A stretch of DNA of 5,232 bases from positions 1-5,232 of the forward strand of contig QHOJ01000155.1 in NCBI GenBank assembly GCA_003218735.1, given 5' to 3'. A program made the position numbers and the translations under genes. Positions 1 to 5,232 of this stretch are shown in pieces (position 1 is the stretch's first letter; every line of letters begins with the position of its first letter). The notes beneath the pieces were generated by a model, which was not told the DNA's origin, ran no database searches, and saw only the letters and a program-made list of their open reading frames with translations. Source of the stretch: Verrucomicrobiota bacterium (GTDB lineage: Bacteria > Verrucomicrobiota > Verrucomicrobiia > Chthoniobacterales > UBA10450).

Positions 1-534
1 AAATGGGTATTTTTCGCCAAGCATGTGCCCGACTGGGCACCAGACCGTGTCCCGGCGCAGCGGCAAATTCCTTAAGTGAGGCGAATTTCGAATGAAAAAA
101 TCCAGCGTTTCTAGTTCGAAAACATCGAATGGATTGCGCAAAGCAACTCCCGCACAAAGTGCCTCCTCTGTCGCGGCGTGTTGTTTGCGACGGGCTAGCG
201 GAAATATCTTTGCGGTTTCTAGAAAAATTGGATAGCTGACGGGACAACACAAATGTCCTTCCGCCACACCTTGCTGCAATTGTTTGAGTAGAGCCGATGT
301 CGCGGCTGGATCGGGCGAAGCAGCTGGTTCCCGCAGCCAGACCCAAAACTTCGTGTCGAGATAAATTTTGCGCCGGCTTGCCACGAAACTTTGCAAGGCA
401 TCATAGCGTTCCTTCCGATACTCGTTGAATGACTTGTGTTCGTTCGCTGGAGCACTTAACTCTGCCGCAGTCGTCATCTGCTGCAACGTTTGTGCGTGAT
501 GCCGTTCTACATCGATCGGCTCTTCGTCATTCAC
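1..534 (-). CDS. Partial PIN-like domain protein of unknown function (C-terminus outside the window)
   Basis: An open frame without stops covers 178 codons from a GTG at 534 to the left window edge, so the C-terminus is missing. I do not recognise the exact family. Around residues 56-68 there is a hydrophobic strand ending in Asp (KIYLDTKFWVWL), followed by a helical stretch, then a second strand and an acidic residue in PVSYPIFLET (Glu105). This order matches the first half of a PIN-type nuclease fold, with Asp60 and Glu105 as candidate metal ligands. The usual Asn two residues after the Asp is Lys here. The start is uncertain: GTG 534 lies 10 nt after the rplK stop, and ATG 477 would give a protein 19 residues shorter. 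Neither has a Shine-Dalgarno sequence. The frame follows rplK on the same strand, where rplA is normally found, so it may be cotranscribed with the ribosomal operon. CTA, TTA and ATA codons appear more often than in the neighbours, which hints at acquisition. That it is a real gene is likely; the PIN assignment is tentative. Confidence 0.55.
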   Translation of the reverse strand, partial: MNDEEPIDVERHHAQTLQQMTTAAELSAPANEHKSFNEYRKERYDALQSFVASRRKIYLDTKFWVWLREPAASPDPAATSALLKQLQQGVAEGHLCCPVSYPIFLETAKIFPLARRKQHAATEEALCAGVALRNPFDVFELETLDFFIRNSPHLRNLPLRRDTVWCPVGHMLGEKYPF

Positions 535-544
535 GGGGCACGTT

Positions 545-970
545 TTAATCGACGATTTCGAGGCCCATTTGGCGTGCGGTGCCGGCGATGATGCGGAAGG
601 CGGCTTCCTCGTTGCGCGCGTTCAGGTCTTTGGATTTCGTTTTCACAATGTCCATGACTTGTTTGCGGGTCACTTTGCCGACTTTGGTTTTGTTCGGTTC
701 TTTTGACCCGGCGGCAATGTTCGCGGCCTTTTTCAACAACACAGCAGCCGGGGGACTCTTCGTGATGAAGGTGAATGATTTGTCTTTAAAGACTGTGATC
801 ACAACTGGCAAAATGTCGCCGGCTTGTTTCTGAGTGGCGGCGTTAAATTCTTTACAGAACGCCATGATATTTACGCCGCGTGGTCCGAGTGCAGTTCCCA
901 CAGGAGGAGCCGGGTTCGCTTGGCCCGCCGGAATTTGGAGTTTGATCTGAGCAACAACTTCTTTCGCCAT
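545..970 (-). CDS. rplK: 50S ribosomal protein L11
   Basis: L11 binds the GTPase-associated region of 23S rRNA and helps form the factor-binding stalk base used by EF-Tu and EF-G. It is also the site through which thiopeptide antibiotics act and is needed for RelA activation. The 141-aa length is standard. The N-terminal domain (about 1-70) carries the proline-rich signature NPAPPVG (19-25), then [13 protein letters not shown] (32-44). The C-terminal RNA-binding domain (about 75-141) contains the conserved [14 protein letters not shown] stretch and ends in [13 protein letters not shown]. Residue 26, usually Pro in the PPVGPALG segment, is Thr here. The start ATG at 970 gives the classic MAKEV-type N-terminus, but no Shine-Dalgarno sequence precedes it; the upstream DNA is AT-rich. 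The gene lies 32 nt after nusG in the same orientation, as in the conserved secE-nusG-rplK cluster. No rplA follows within the window. Confidence 0.98.
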   Translation of the reverse strand: MAKEVVAQIKLQIPAGQANPAPPVGTALGPRGVNIMAFCKEFNAATQKQAGDILPVVITVFKDKSFTFITKSPPAAVLLKKAANIAAGSKEPNKTKVGKVTRKQVMDIVKTKSKDLNARNEEAAFRIIAGTARQMGLEIVD

Positions 971-1002
971 ATGTTAAATTATTGAATCGTTAAATCGGAA
1001 GA

Positions 1003-1572
1003 TTAGCCGCGTTCGACCTGCCAGTATTCGAGTTCGCCGGGAGTGGCGGGGCCAAAAATTGTGACGGGGACGTGCAATTTGCCGCGTTCAGGATCGATTT
1101 CTTGGAGGATGCCGTTTTGGTTCTGGAACGGGCCGTCCGCGACTTTTACGCTTTCGCCAACTTCGAAGCTCACTTTTGGTTTCACCTTTTCTTCGCGCTC
1201 TTTCATCTGCGCGAGCATGCTGTCCACCTCCGATTGCCGCATCGGGATCGGTTTGTCCTTGGTGCCGGCAAAACCGATCACCCCGGGTGTATCACGAACG
1301 AAATACCAGGTGCGCCCGACGAGCTGATTATTTTCATCGAGCAAATGCATGTTGACGATCAAATAGCCGGGGAAAAACTTCCGCGTCGTCTCGCTCTTCT
1401 TGCCTTTTTTAATTTCCGAAACGCGCTCTGTCGGGACGAGCACTTCGTAAATCAAGTCGCCCATCTCCTCGGTCTTGACGCGTTTCATGATGTTCTCGCG
1501 CACCTTGTTTTCCTGACCGGAGAGCACGTGCACGACGAACCATTGATCTTTGCCTGCGAGTGTCTGTGCCAT
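1003..1572 (-). CDS. nusG: Transcription termination/antitermination factor NusG
   Basis: NusG binds the RNA polymerase clamp through its NGN domain and links it, through its KOW domain, to ribosomal protein S10 or to Rho. The 189-aa length is typical. The NGN domain covers about residues 9-122: WFVVHVLSGQENKV near 11-24, LVPTERV (45-51) and the signature KFFPGYLIV (65-73), then VRDTPGVIGFAG (92-103). A charged linker (124-133) leads to the KOW domain (about 136-189), which begins FEVGESVKVADGPF. The final strand reads IFGPATPGELEYWQVE (172-187), where IFGR-TPVEL is usual, so two normally conserved positions differ (Pro175, Gly179). The ATG at 1572 is separated from the secE stop by only 3 nt, so translation is probably coupled; no Shine-Dalgarno sequence is visible. 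Identity is secure from the domains and from its place between secE and rplK. Confidence 0.98.
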   Translation of the reverse strand: MAQTLAGKDQWFVVHVLSGQENKVRENIMKRVKTEEMGDLIYEVLVPTERVSEIKKGKKSETTRKFFPGYLIVNMHLLDENNQLVGRTWYFVRDTPGVIGFAGTKDKPIPMRQSEVDSMLAQMKEREEKVKPKVSFEVGESVKVADGPFQNQNGILQEIDPERGKLHVPVTIFGPATPGELEYWQVERG

Positions 1573-1575
1573 AAA

Positions 1576-1794
1576 TCAATGTAATCGGGTGAAGAAATGG
1601 ACAAAGTTAACGAGAACAAAGTCGAAGAGTGCGACATAACCGCCGAGCAACATCATCGCGACGACGACAACCACGGTCGAATCAGTCAGCTCCTTGTAGC
1701 GACGGAATCCCTTTTCCTTCGTGTCCCAGGGCCAGGAAGCTTTCTGGAGCTCGACCTTCACTTCGCTGAAGAAGTTTTTTACCTTTGTGAACAT
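1576..1794 (-). CDS. secE: Preprotein translocase subunit SecE
   Basis: SecE is the small essential subunit that clamps the SecY channel in the inner membrane. This is the short, single-span form of 72 aa found in most bacteria outside the enterics. Residues 1-22 form the amphipathic cytoplasmic helix with the conserved ELQKASWP motif (15-22), a charged hinge follows (24-38), and one transmembrane helix runs from about 40 to 64 (VVVVVAMMLLGGYVALFDFVLV). The ATG at 1794 places the protein start directly before the MFTKVKNFFSEVK helix and no longer alternative is needed. No Shine-Dalgarno sequence is present. The TGA stop lies 3 nt before the nusG start, the conserved secE-nusG pair. Upstream, tRNA-Trp ends 59 nt away, leaving room for the possible internal promoter reported separately. 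Confidence 0.96.
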   Translation of the reverse strand: MFTKVKNFFSEVKVELQKASWPWDTKEKGFRRYKELTDSTVVVVVAMMLLGGYVALFDFVLVNFVHFFTRLH

Positions 1795-1820
1795 GGAAAG
1801 CGTTGAAGCATTGAATAATT

Positions 1821-1849
1821 ATTATCACCATCCACAATTAAACATCCAA
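1821..1849 (-). promoter_or_regulatory. Possible internal promoter for secE-nusG-rplK
   Basis: Reading the minus strand, TTGGAT (1849-1844) and GATAAT (1826-1821) are separated by 17 bp. The second hexamer matches the sigma-70 -10 consensus at five of six positions and the first matches the -35 at three of six. It lies in the only AT-rich gap between the tRNA-Trp end and the secE start, and would give a leader of about 20 nt. In E. coli secE-nusG is known to be transcribed separately from tufB, which makes an internal promoter here plausible. This is a pattern match only. Confidence 0.35.
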
Positions 1850-1853
1850 AGAC

Positions 1854-1926
1854 CACGCCAGGAGGGACTCGAACCCCCAACCGACGGTTTTGGAGACCGC
1901 TACTCTACCAATTGAGCTACTGGCGT
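1854..1926 (-). tRNA. tRNA-Trp (anticodon CCA)
   Basis: A complete 73-nt cloverleaf can be folded by eye on the minus strand. The acceptor stem pairs ACGCCAG with CTGGCGT, the D arm is GCTC-AATTGGTA-GAGT, the anticodon arm is GCGGT-CTCCAAA-ACCGT with anticodon CCA at the expected place, the variable region has five bases, and the T arm is GGGGG-TTCGAGT-CCCTC. The discriminator base is G, as expected for bacterial tRNA-Trp. The 3' CCA is not encoded: the next bases are GTC, so a CCA-adding enzyme is needed. It lies 14 nt after the tuf stop and 59 nt before secE, so it is probably cut out of the polycistronic transcript. Confidence 0.97.
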
Positions 1927-1940
1927 TTTCCCTCGGTAAA

Positions 1941-3125
1941 TTAATCGAGAATTTCGCTGACGCGACCCGCGCCGACGGTTTTTCCACCCTCGCGAATAGC
2001 GAAACGAATGGTCTTCTCCATCGCGATCGGCGTGATCAGTTCGACTTCAATAGAGATGTTATCACCCGGCATGACCATTTCCACGCCTTCGGGCAGCTTG
2101 ACCGTGCCGGTCACGTCCGTGGTGCGGAAATAAAACTGCGGCCGGTAATTGGTGAAGAATGGCGTATGACGGCCGCCTTCCTCCTTGCTCAGGACGTAAA
2201 CTTCCGCTTTGAATTTCTTGTGCGGCGTAATCGACCCCGGTTTGGCGATGACCTGACCGCGCTCGACCTCTTCCTTCTTCAGGCCGCGCAGCAAAACGCC
2301 CACGTTATCGCCGGCGCGCGCTTCATCGAGAAGCTTGCGGAACATTTCGATATCGGTTGCAGTCGTTTTGGCTGTGGGACGAATGCCGACAAGCTCGACT
2401 TCTCCCATTTTCTTGAGAACACCACGTTCGACACGACCGGTCGCAACCGTGCCGCGCCCTTCAATGTTGAACACGTCCTCGATCGGCATGAGAAACGGCT
2501 GATCAATCGGCCGCTCTGGAACCGGGATGTAATCGTCAATGGCCGCGACGAGGGCAAGAACCTGCTTTTCTGCTTCCGCATCGCCATTGAGCGCCTTGAG
2601 CGCGCTACCTTTAACAATCGGGATTTTGTCTCCTGGAAATTCATACTGCGTCAGAAGATCGCGCACCTCCATCTCAACCAGATCGAGAAGCTCTGGATCA
2701 TCCACCATGTCGACCTTGTTCAGGAAAACGACGATCGAGGGCACACCGACCTGGCGCGCGAGTAGAATGTGCTCGCGGGTCTGTGGCATCGGTCCATCCG
2801 CGGCCGATACGACCAGAATGGCTCCGTCCATCTGCGCTGCGCCGGTGATCATGTTCTTGACATAATCCGCGTGACCGGGGCAATCGACGTGAGCGTAATG
2901 GCGTTTGTCGCTCGAGTACTCTACGTGCGCGGTGTTGATGGTGATCCCACGTTCTTTTTCTTCTGGCGCGTTGTCGATTGATTCGTATGCGCGCACTTCG
3001 GCCATGCCCTTCTTTGCCAGCGCCATCGTAATTGCCGCGGTGAGGGTGGTTTTGCCATGGTCCACGTGACCGATGGTGCCGACGTTCACGTGCGGCTTGT
3101 CGCGTTTAAATGCTTCCTTAGCCAT
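1941..3125 (-). CDS. tuf: Translation elongation factor Tu
   Basis: EF-Tu is the GTPase that carries aminoacyl-tRNA to the ribosomal A site. The full length of 394 aa is standard. Domain 1 (about 1-205) shows all G motifs: P-loop GHVDHGKT (19-26), effector RGITI (59-63) with Thr62, DCPGH (81-85) with the catalytic His85, NKVD (136-139) and SALK (174-177). Domains 2 and 3 follow, with [12 protein letters not shown] in domain 2 and the conserved GGRHTPFF and [14 protein letters not shown] segments in domain 3, and the ending GRVSEILD. The start ATG at 3125 gives the usual MAKE-F-R-KPH-N N-terminus and has an AGGAG ribosome binding site 7 nt upstream. It is preceded by tRNA-Thr and followed by tRNA-Trp and secE, the same setting as E. 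coli tufB. Whether a second tuf copy exists elsewhere cannot be seen. Confidence 0.99.
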   Translation of the reverse strand: MAKEAFKRDKPHVNVGTIGHVDHGKTTLTAAITMALAKKGMAEVRAYESIDNAPEEKERGITINTAHVEYSSDKRHYAHVDCPGHADYVKNMITGAAQMDGAILVVSAADGPMPQTREHILLARQVGVPSIVVFLNKVDMVDDPELLDLVEMEVRDLLTQYEFPGDKIPIVKGSALKALNGDAEAEKQVLALVAAIDDYIPVPERPIDQPFLMPIEDVFNIEGRGTVATGRVERGVLKKMGEVELVGIRPTAKTTATDIEMFRKLLDEARAGDNVGVLLRGLKKEEVERGQVIAKPGSITPHKKFKAEVYVLSKEEGGRHTPFFTNYRPQFYFRTTDVTGTVKLPEGVEMVMPGDNISIEVELITPIAMEKTIRFAIREGGKTVGAGRVSEILD

Positions 3126-3132
3126 TTCAATT

Positions 3133-3137
3133 CTCCT
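3133..3137 (-). promoter_or_regulatory. Ribosome binding site of tuf
   Basis: AGGAG on the minus strand lies 7 nt before the tuf ATG, an ideal Shine-Dalgarno position. It stands out because secE, nusG and rplK in the same operon have no such motif. Confidence 0.85.
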
Positions 3138-3193
3138 GGTTAACTAAACTACATGTTTTCATTCAACTGTCGCTGCCGGTCTCGAGCTCCTTC

Positions 3194-3269
<76 letters not shown>

Positions 3270-3346
3270 CGCTCTTCGTCATTTCGATGCTCGCCGCGTT
3301 CTCCGTGGCGGAGCCGAGCGACGAACCGGTTTCACTTTTCGCCAGA

Positions 3347-3373
3347 GAGATAAAAGTCCCAAAGCCGCGTCAA
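3347..3373 (-). promoter_or_regulatory. Weak alternative promoter candidate for tRNA-Thr/tuf
   Basis: On the minus strand TTGACG (3373-3368) is followed after 15 bp by TATCTC (3352-3347). The -35 match is good (five of six), but the spacer is short and the -10 poor (three of six). It overlaps the AT-rich inverted repeat at 3371-3385. It lies closer to tRNA-Thr than the candidate at 3427-3454. Only one of the two, or neither, may be used. Confidence 0.25.
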
Positions 3374-3385
3374 ATTTGCAATTTG
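3371..3385. repeat. Perfect AT-rich inverted repeat (6-3-6)
   Basis: CAAATT and AATTTG flank a TGC centre, giving perfect 6-bp arms. The element lies in the intergenic region upstream of tRNA-Thr and overlaps a candidate -35 hexamer. It could be an operator, but arms this short and AT-rich also arise by chance. Confidence 0.45.
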
Positions 3386-3426
3386 AACGACCATGGGACC
3401 GCTTCGTTCCAGCAAAAAGCGTCCGC

Positions 3427-3454
3427 AAGCTAACCGCGCGCGTTGGTGTGTCAA
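3427..3454 (-). promoter_or_regulatory. Candidate sigma-70 promoter for the tRNA-Thr-tuf operon
   Basis: On the minus strand a perfect TTGACA (3454-3449) is followed after 16 bp by TAGCTT (3432-3427), which keeps T, A and the final T of the -10 consensus. The 207-bp region between the TPR gene stop and tRNA-Thr is the natural place for the promoter of a highly expressed operon. The predicted transcript would start near 3420 and carry a leader of roughly 150 nt before tRNA-Thr. I found no convincing hairpin-plus-T-run terminator for the TPR gene here, so readthrough is also possible. Confidence 0.4.
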
Positions 3455-3476
3455 AGAAATTTGTTCGCGCTGCCGG

Positions 3477-4418
3477 CTATCGAATTCGTCCGCTTGTCTC
3501 TTCGGCTTTTCCTCGCGTTATTACGCGCAAGATTATCGCAATAATAATGAGCAGTGCCATCGCGATGCCGATGTTCAATGGGGTAATCAAACCGGGCTTT
3601 TCAGGAGTCGGCGTCGGTGTCGCCGTTGGGGGCGGCGCGTTCTTCGCAGCCACCGTCGATTGCACGTATTGCAGGCGCTGAACCGTATCATAATCGTCCG
3701 GTTTTAACTTTAGCGCGGCTTGGTAATCGGCAATCGCCTTCTCATACTGAGTCAGGGAAGTGTATGTCGCGCCCCGTTTTACCAGAGCCTCAGCGTCGGC
3801 CGGATTTTTCTCGATCAGTGTCGTATAGTCTGCAACGGCCGCGTCATAATTCTTTAAATTTCGGTTCGCCCAGGCACGCCGATCATAATTTTGAGGATCG
3901 TCCGGATTTTTCTGGTTCGCAGTCGTAAAATCTGCCACCGCCTTGTCCCACTGAGAGAGTCCAATCTCAGCAAAGCCTCGGAATTTGTAACCAATAGCGT
4001 TATCGGGCTTGAGCTCTATCGCCTTATTGGCGTCGGCCAGCGCCTGAGCATAATCTTTTTGCAAAAGCGACGCTTGAGCCCGCCCCATGTAGGCGCGTTC
4101 ATCTTTCTGCGTCAGCTCGATGGCCTTGGAAAAGTCGGCGGCTGCTTCTGTCCCTTTTTCCAACGCGATATAGGCAAAGCCGCGATTCTCATAAAACGCC
4201 GGCTGTTTGCCATTTGCTTCGATTGCTTTCGCAAACTCCGCCACCGCCTGTTCGTACTGCTTGGCTTCAAAAAATTGGTTGCCCTTTGTGTACTCGCTCA
4301 TACCGGCACCCGCTTTCTCTTTGGCTGGGGTACCGGCTTTCTCTTTCGCTAGTGCAAGACCGGCCATGCCGAACAGCCCGACGGCGGCTGCAAATATCGT
4401 GATTCGTTTGATGATCAT
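3477..4418 (-). CDS. Exported, membrane-anchored TPR-repeat protein
   Basis: A 313-aa protein with no family name that I recognise. Residues 1-24 form a signal peptide: MIIKR, a hydrophobic core, then an ALA cleavage motif (22-24) followed by KEKAG. KEKAG is repeated at 25-29 and 33-37. Six tetratricopeptide repeats follow at about 41-72, 75-106, 109-140, 143-174, 177-208 and 211-242, each with the spaced Gly/Ala/Tyr and closing Pro-Asp pattern (for example AIELKPDN, ending at 140). A Pro/Thr-rich linker (about 261-274) leads to a hydrophobic helix (about 281-299) and a basic tail (RVITRGKAEETSGRIR). The predicted topology is TPRs outside the inner membrane, held by one C-terminal span. TPRs mediate protein-protein contacts; the partner is unknown. 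An upstream in-frame ATG at 4478 would add 20 charged residues before the signal peptide. The start at 4418 is preferred because it restores the signal sequence and has GGAGGAG upstream. It is divergent from the transporter gene. Confidence 0.9.
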   Translation of the reverse strand: MIIKRITIFAAAVGLFGMAGLALAKEKAGTPAKEKAGAGMSEYTKGNQFFEAKQYEQAVAEFAKAIEANGKQPAFYENRGFAYIALEKGTEAAADFSKAIELTQKDERAYMGRAQASLLQKDYAQALADANKAIELKPDNAIGYKFRGFAEIGLSQWDKAVADFTTANQKNPDDPQNYDRRAWANRNLKNYDAAVADYTTLIEKNPADAEALVKRGATYTSLTQYEKAIADYQAALKLKPDDYDTVQRLQYVQSTVAAKNAPPPTATPTPTPEKPGLITPLNIGIAMALLIIIAIILRVITRGKAEETSGRIR

Positions 4419-4505
4419 AAATAGTTTCTTCTCCTCCGAGCTCACTTTTTGGGCGATTTGTCGTTTCAAAGCGAGCAAATTAACGCGCCAAAAGAAGCAA
4501 AAACG
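4419..4505. other. Divergent intergenic region between TPR gene and transporter
   Basis: These 87 bp separate the two divergent start codons, so promoters for both genes should lie here or overlap the coding starts. Apart from the ribosome binding site at 4431-4437 I found no hexamer pair good enough to call on either strand. Confidence 0.5.
4431..4437 (-). promoter_or_regulatory. Ribosome binding site deciding the TPR protein start
   Basis: GGAGGAG on the minus strand lies 12 nt before the ATG at 4418. The spacing is longer than usual, but the motif is strong, and it sits inside the 5' extension that the longer frame from 4478 would translate. It therefore supports the shorter start, which also begins exactly at a signal peptide. 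Confidence 0.6.
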
Positions 4506-5232
4506 ATGAAGCGGCTGGATTCCACCCGAGAAATTGTCGATCTACGCCGTCGCGCCAATCTCTCAGAAGGGTACGGCGCGGTCTTTGCAACAATCGTAAT
4601 TTGGTCAACCCCATCGCTCTTCCAATATTACCTGATCCGGTATTACGATCCGTGGGCGCAGAATTTTTATCGGTATTCGGTCGCTTGCCTCGCGATCGCG
4701 CCCTTTGTTCTCTATCGAATTCAACGCGGTGGCCCGCGCTTCGATTGGCGCTCCGTTCTGATCTGTCTCGCTCCGTGCCTGCCCAACGTCGTGCATCAAG
4801 TCACCCAGGTTGTCGCGTTGTTTTACATGGGCCCGGGCGTTTATGCGATCTTCACTCGCTCCTCTGTAATTTTCACAGCGCTACTCGCGCTCGCCTTTTT
4901 TCCCGAAGAACGCCATGTAATCCGACAATGGCAATTTCAATTGGGCACGTTTTTGGGGTTAATCGGCGCCTTTGGTGTCGTCTGGTTCCAACCGAGCTGG
5001 AAGGCCGGACACATTGCCCTTCCCGGGTTATTCATTGCGTTTACTGCCACGTTTTGTTGGGCGCTTTACGGTATTCTCGTTAAACGTCCCTCCGCCCAGC
5101 TTGGCTCAATCCGCAGCTTCGGTTTGATTAGTTTTATCACCTCAGCGCTCCTGCTCCCGCTCACTTGCGCGTTCGGAAAGATCAACACTCCGCTTCATGT
5201 AGGATTGCATGTTAATCTCACTCTTATCGTCT
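4506..5232 (+). CDS. EamA/DMT-family transporter, partial (C-terminus outside the window)
   Basis: An open frame runs 242 codons from ATG 4506 to the right edge without a stop. It is very hydrophobic and has the layout of a drug/metabolite transporter with two EamA halves: helices at about 24-44, 55-71, 83-104, 108-131 and 144-161, then a second half from about 173 (GLFIAFTATFCWALYGILVK) with a further helix at about 203-222. The first half shows the family pattern of an opening helix with a central Trp (Trp33), a loop, and then FYRYSVACLAIAP in place of the usual small-residue helix after an Arg. Family members have ten helices and about 300 residues, so roughly 60 residues are missing. The substrate cannot be predicted, since the family includes amino-acid, nucleotide-sugar and metabolite exporters. 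The ATG is preceded by a weak AAGAAG motif; a TTG at 4458 in the same frame is a less likely start. Nothing in the neighbours suggests a pathway. Confidence 0.85.
   Translation, partial: MKRLDSTREIVDLRRRANLSEGYGAVFATIVIWSTPSLFQYYLIRYYDPWAQNFYRYSVACLAIAPFVLYRIQRGGPRFDWRSVLICLAPCLPNVVHQVTQVVALFYMGPGVYAIFTRSSVIFTALLALAFFPEERHVIRQWQFQLGTFLGLIGAFGVVWFQPSWKAGHIALPGLFIAFTATFCWALYGILVKRPSAQLGSIRSFGLISFITSALLLPLTCAFGKINTPLHVGLHVNLTLIV

Noticed and set aside
219..455. A 78-codon minus-strand frame inside the left-end gene
   Set aside because: It overlaps the longer PIN-like frame in another register, shows no domain and has a low-quality Ser/Arg/Cys-rich composition.
971..1002. Search for an L1-type autoregulatory site in the rplK leader
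   Set aside because: The 32-nt gap is AT-rich and shows no fold resembling the L1-binding region, and no rplA is visible in the window.
1072..1584. A 170-codon plus-strand frame opposite nusG
   Set aside because: It is fully antisense to an intact NusG gene, with a His/Phe/Leu-rich composition typical of a shadow frame.
1890..2765. A 291-codon open frame on the plus strand opposite tuf
   Set aside because: It is antisense to the strongly conserved EF-Tu gene, begins inside tRNA-Trp and has no recognisable domain. Long antisense frames are common opposite highly biased genes.
3402..3445. GC-rich stretch followed by a T run on the minus strand, considered as a terminator of the TPR gene
   Set aside because: The bases before the T run do not form a continuous stem of useful length.
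4309..4352. Short direct repeat of GCTTTCTCTTT in the TPR gene
   Set aside because: It simply encodes the doubled KEKAG peptide after the signal sequence and is not a mobile or regulatory repeat.
4419..4478. N-terminal extension of the TPR protein to the ATG at 4478
   Set aside because: It would bury the signal peptide behind 20 charged residues and contains the GGAGGAG ribosome binding site for the start at 4418.
4601..5083. A 160-codon plus-strand frame inside the transporter gene
   Set aside because: It is Arg/Ser/Cys-rich and lies in another register of the EamA-like frame, which has clear transmembrane helices and runs to the window end.

Overview
The window is bacterial chromosome. 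Most of it is a core translation/transcription operon read on the minus strand, right to left: tRNA-Thr(GGT), tuf (EF-Tu), tRNA-Trp(CCA), secE, nusG, rplK (L11). The proteins have normal bacterial lengths and hallmarks: EF-Tu 394 aa, a single-span SecE of 72 aa, NusG 189 aa with NGN and KOW domains, and L11 141 aa. From memory, the L11 and NusG sequences and the moderate GC content look most like Verrucomicrobiota (perhaps the soil Spartobacteria/Chthoniobacterales group). This is an inference of low to moderate confidence, because no search was possible.

Layout by region. (1) 1-534, minus: a partial reading frame running off the left edge, with a PIN-nuclease-like N-terminal pattern. It sits directly after rplK, where rplA (L1) would normally be expected. 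(2) 545-1794, minus: rplK, nusG and secE, closely packed, with 32 nt and 3 nt gaps and no recognisable Shine-Dalgarno sequences. (3) 1854-1926, minus: tRNA-Trp without an encoded CCA, in the tuf-secE gap, followed by a possible internal promoter for secE. (4) 1941-3125, minus: tuf, with a good Shine-Dalgarno sequence. (5) 3194-3269, minus: tRNA-Thr with an encoded CCA. (6) 3270-3476: about 207 bp of non-coding DNA holding the likely promoter region of the operon and an AT-rich 15-bp inverted repeat. (7) 3477-4418, minus: an exported TPR protein with six repeats, a Pro/Thr-rich linker and a C-terminal membrane anchor. (8) 4419-4505: a short divergent intergenic region. (9) 4506 to the right edge, plus: an EamA/DMT-family transporter cut by the window end.

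How the genes work together: EF-Tu delivers aminoacyl-tRNAs (two tRNAs are encoded in the same unit), L11 forms part of the GTPase-associated centre of the ribosome on which EF-Tu acts, NusG couples RNA polymerase to ribosome or Rho, and SecE is the essential small subunit of the SecYEG translocon. The tRNA-Thr-tuf-secE-nusG-rplK order matches the classical arrangement known from E. coli (thrT-tufB, secE-nusG-rplK). The TPR protein and the transporter look like unrelated neighbours. I see no CRISPR array, insertion sequence or clear new system. The least conventional item is the PIN-like gene after rplK, followed by small substitutions in conserved parts of L11 and NusG.
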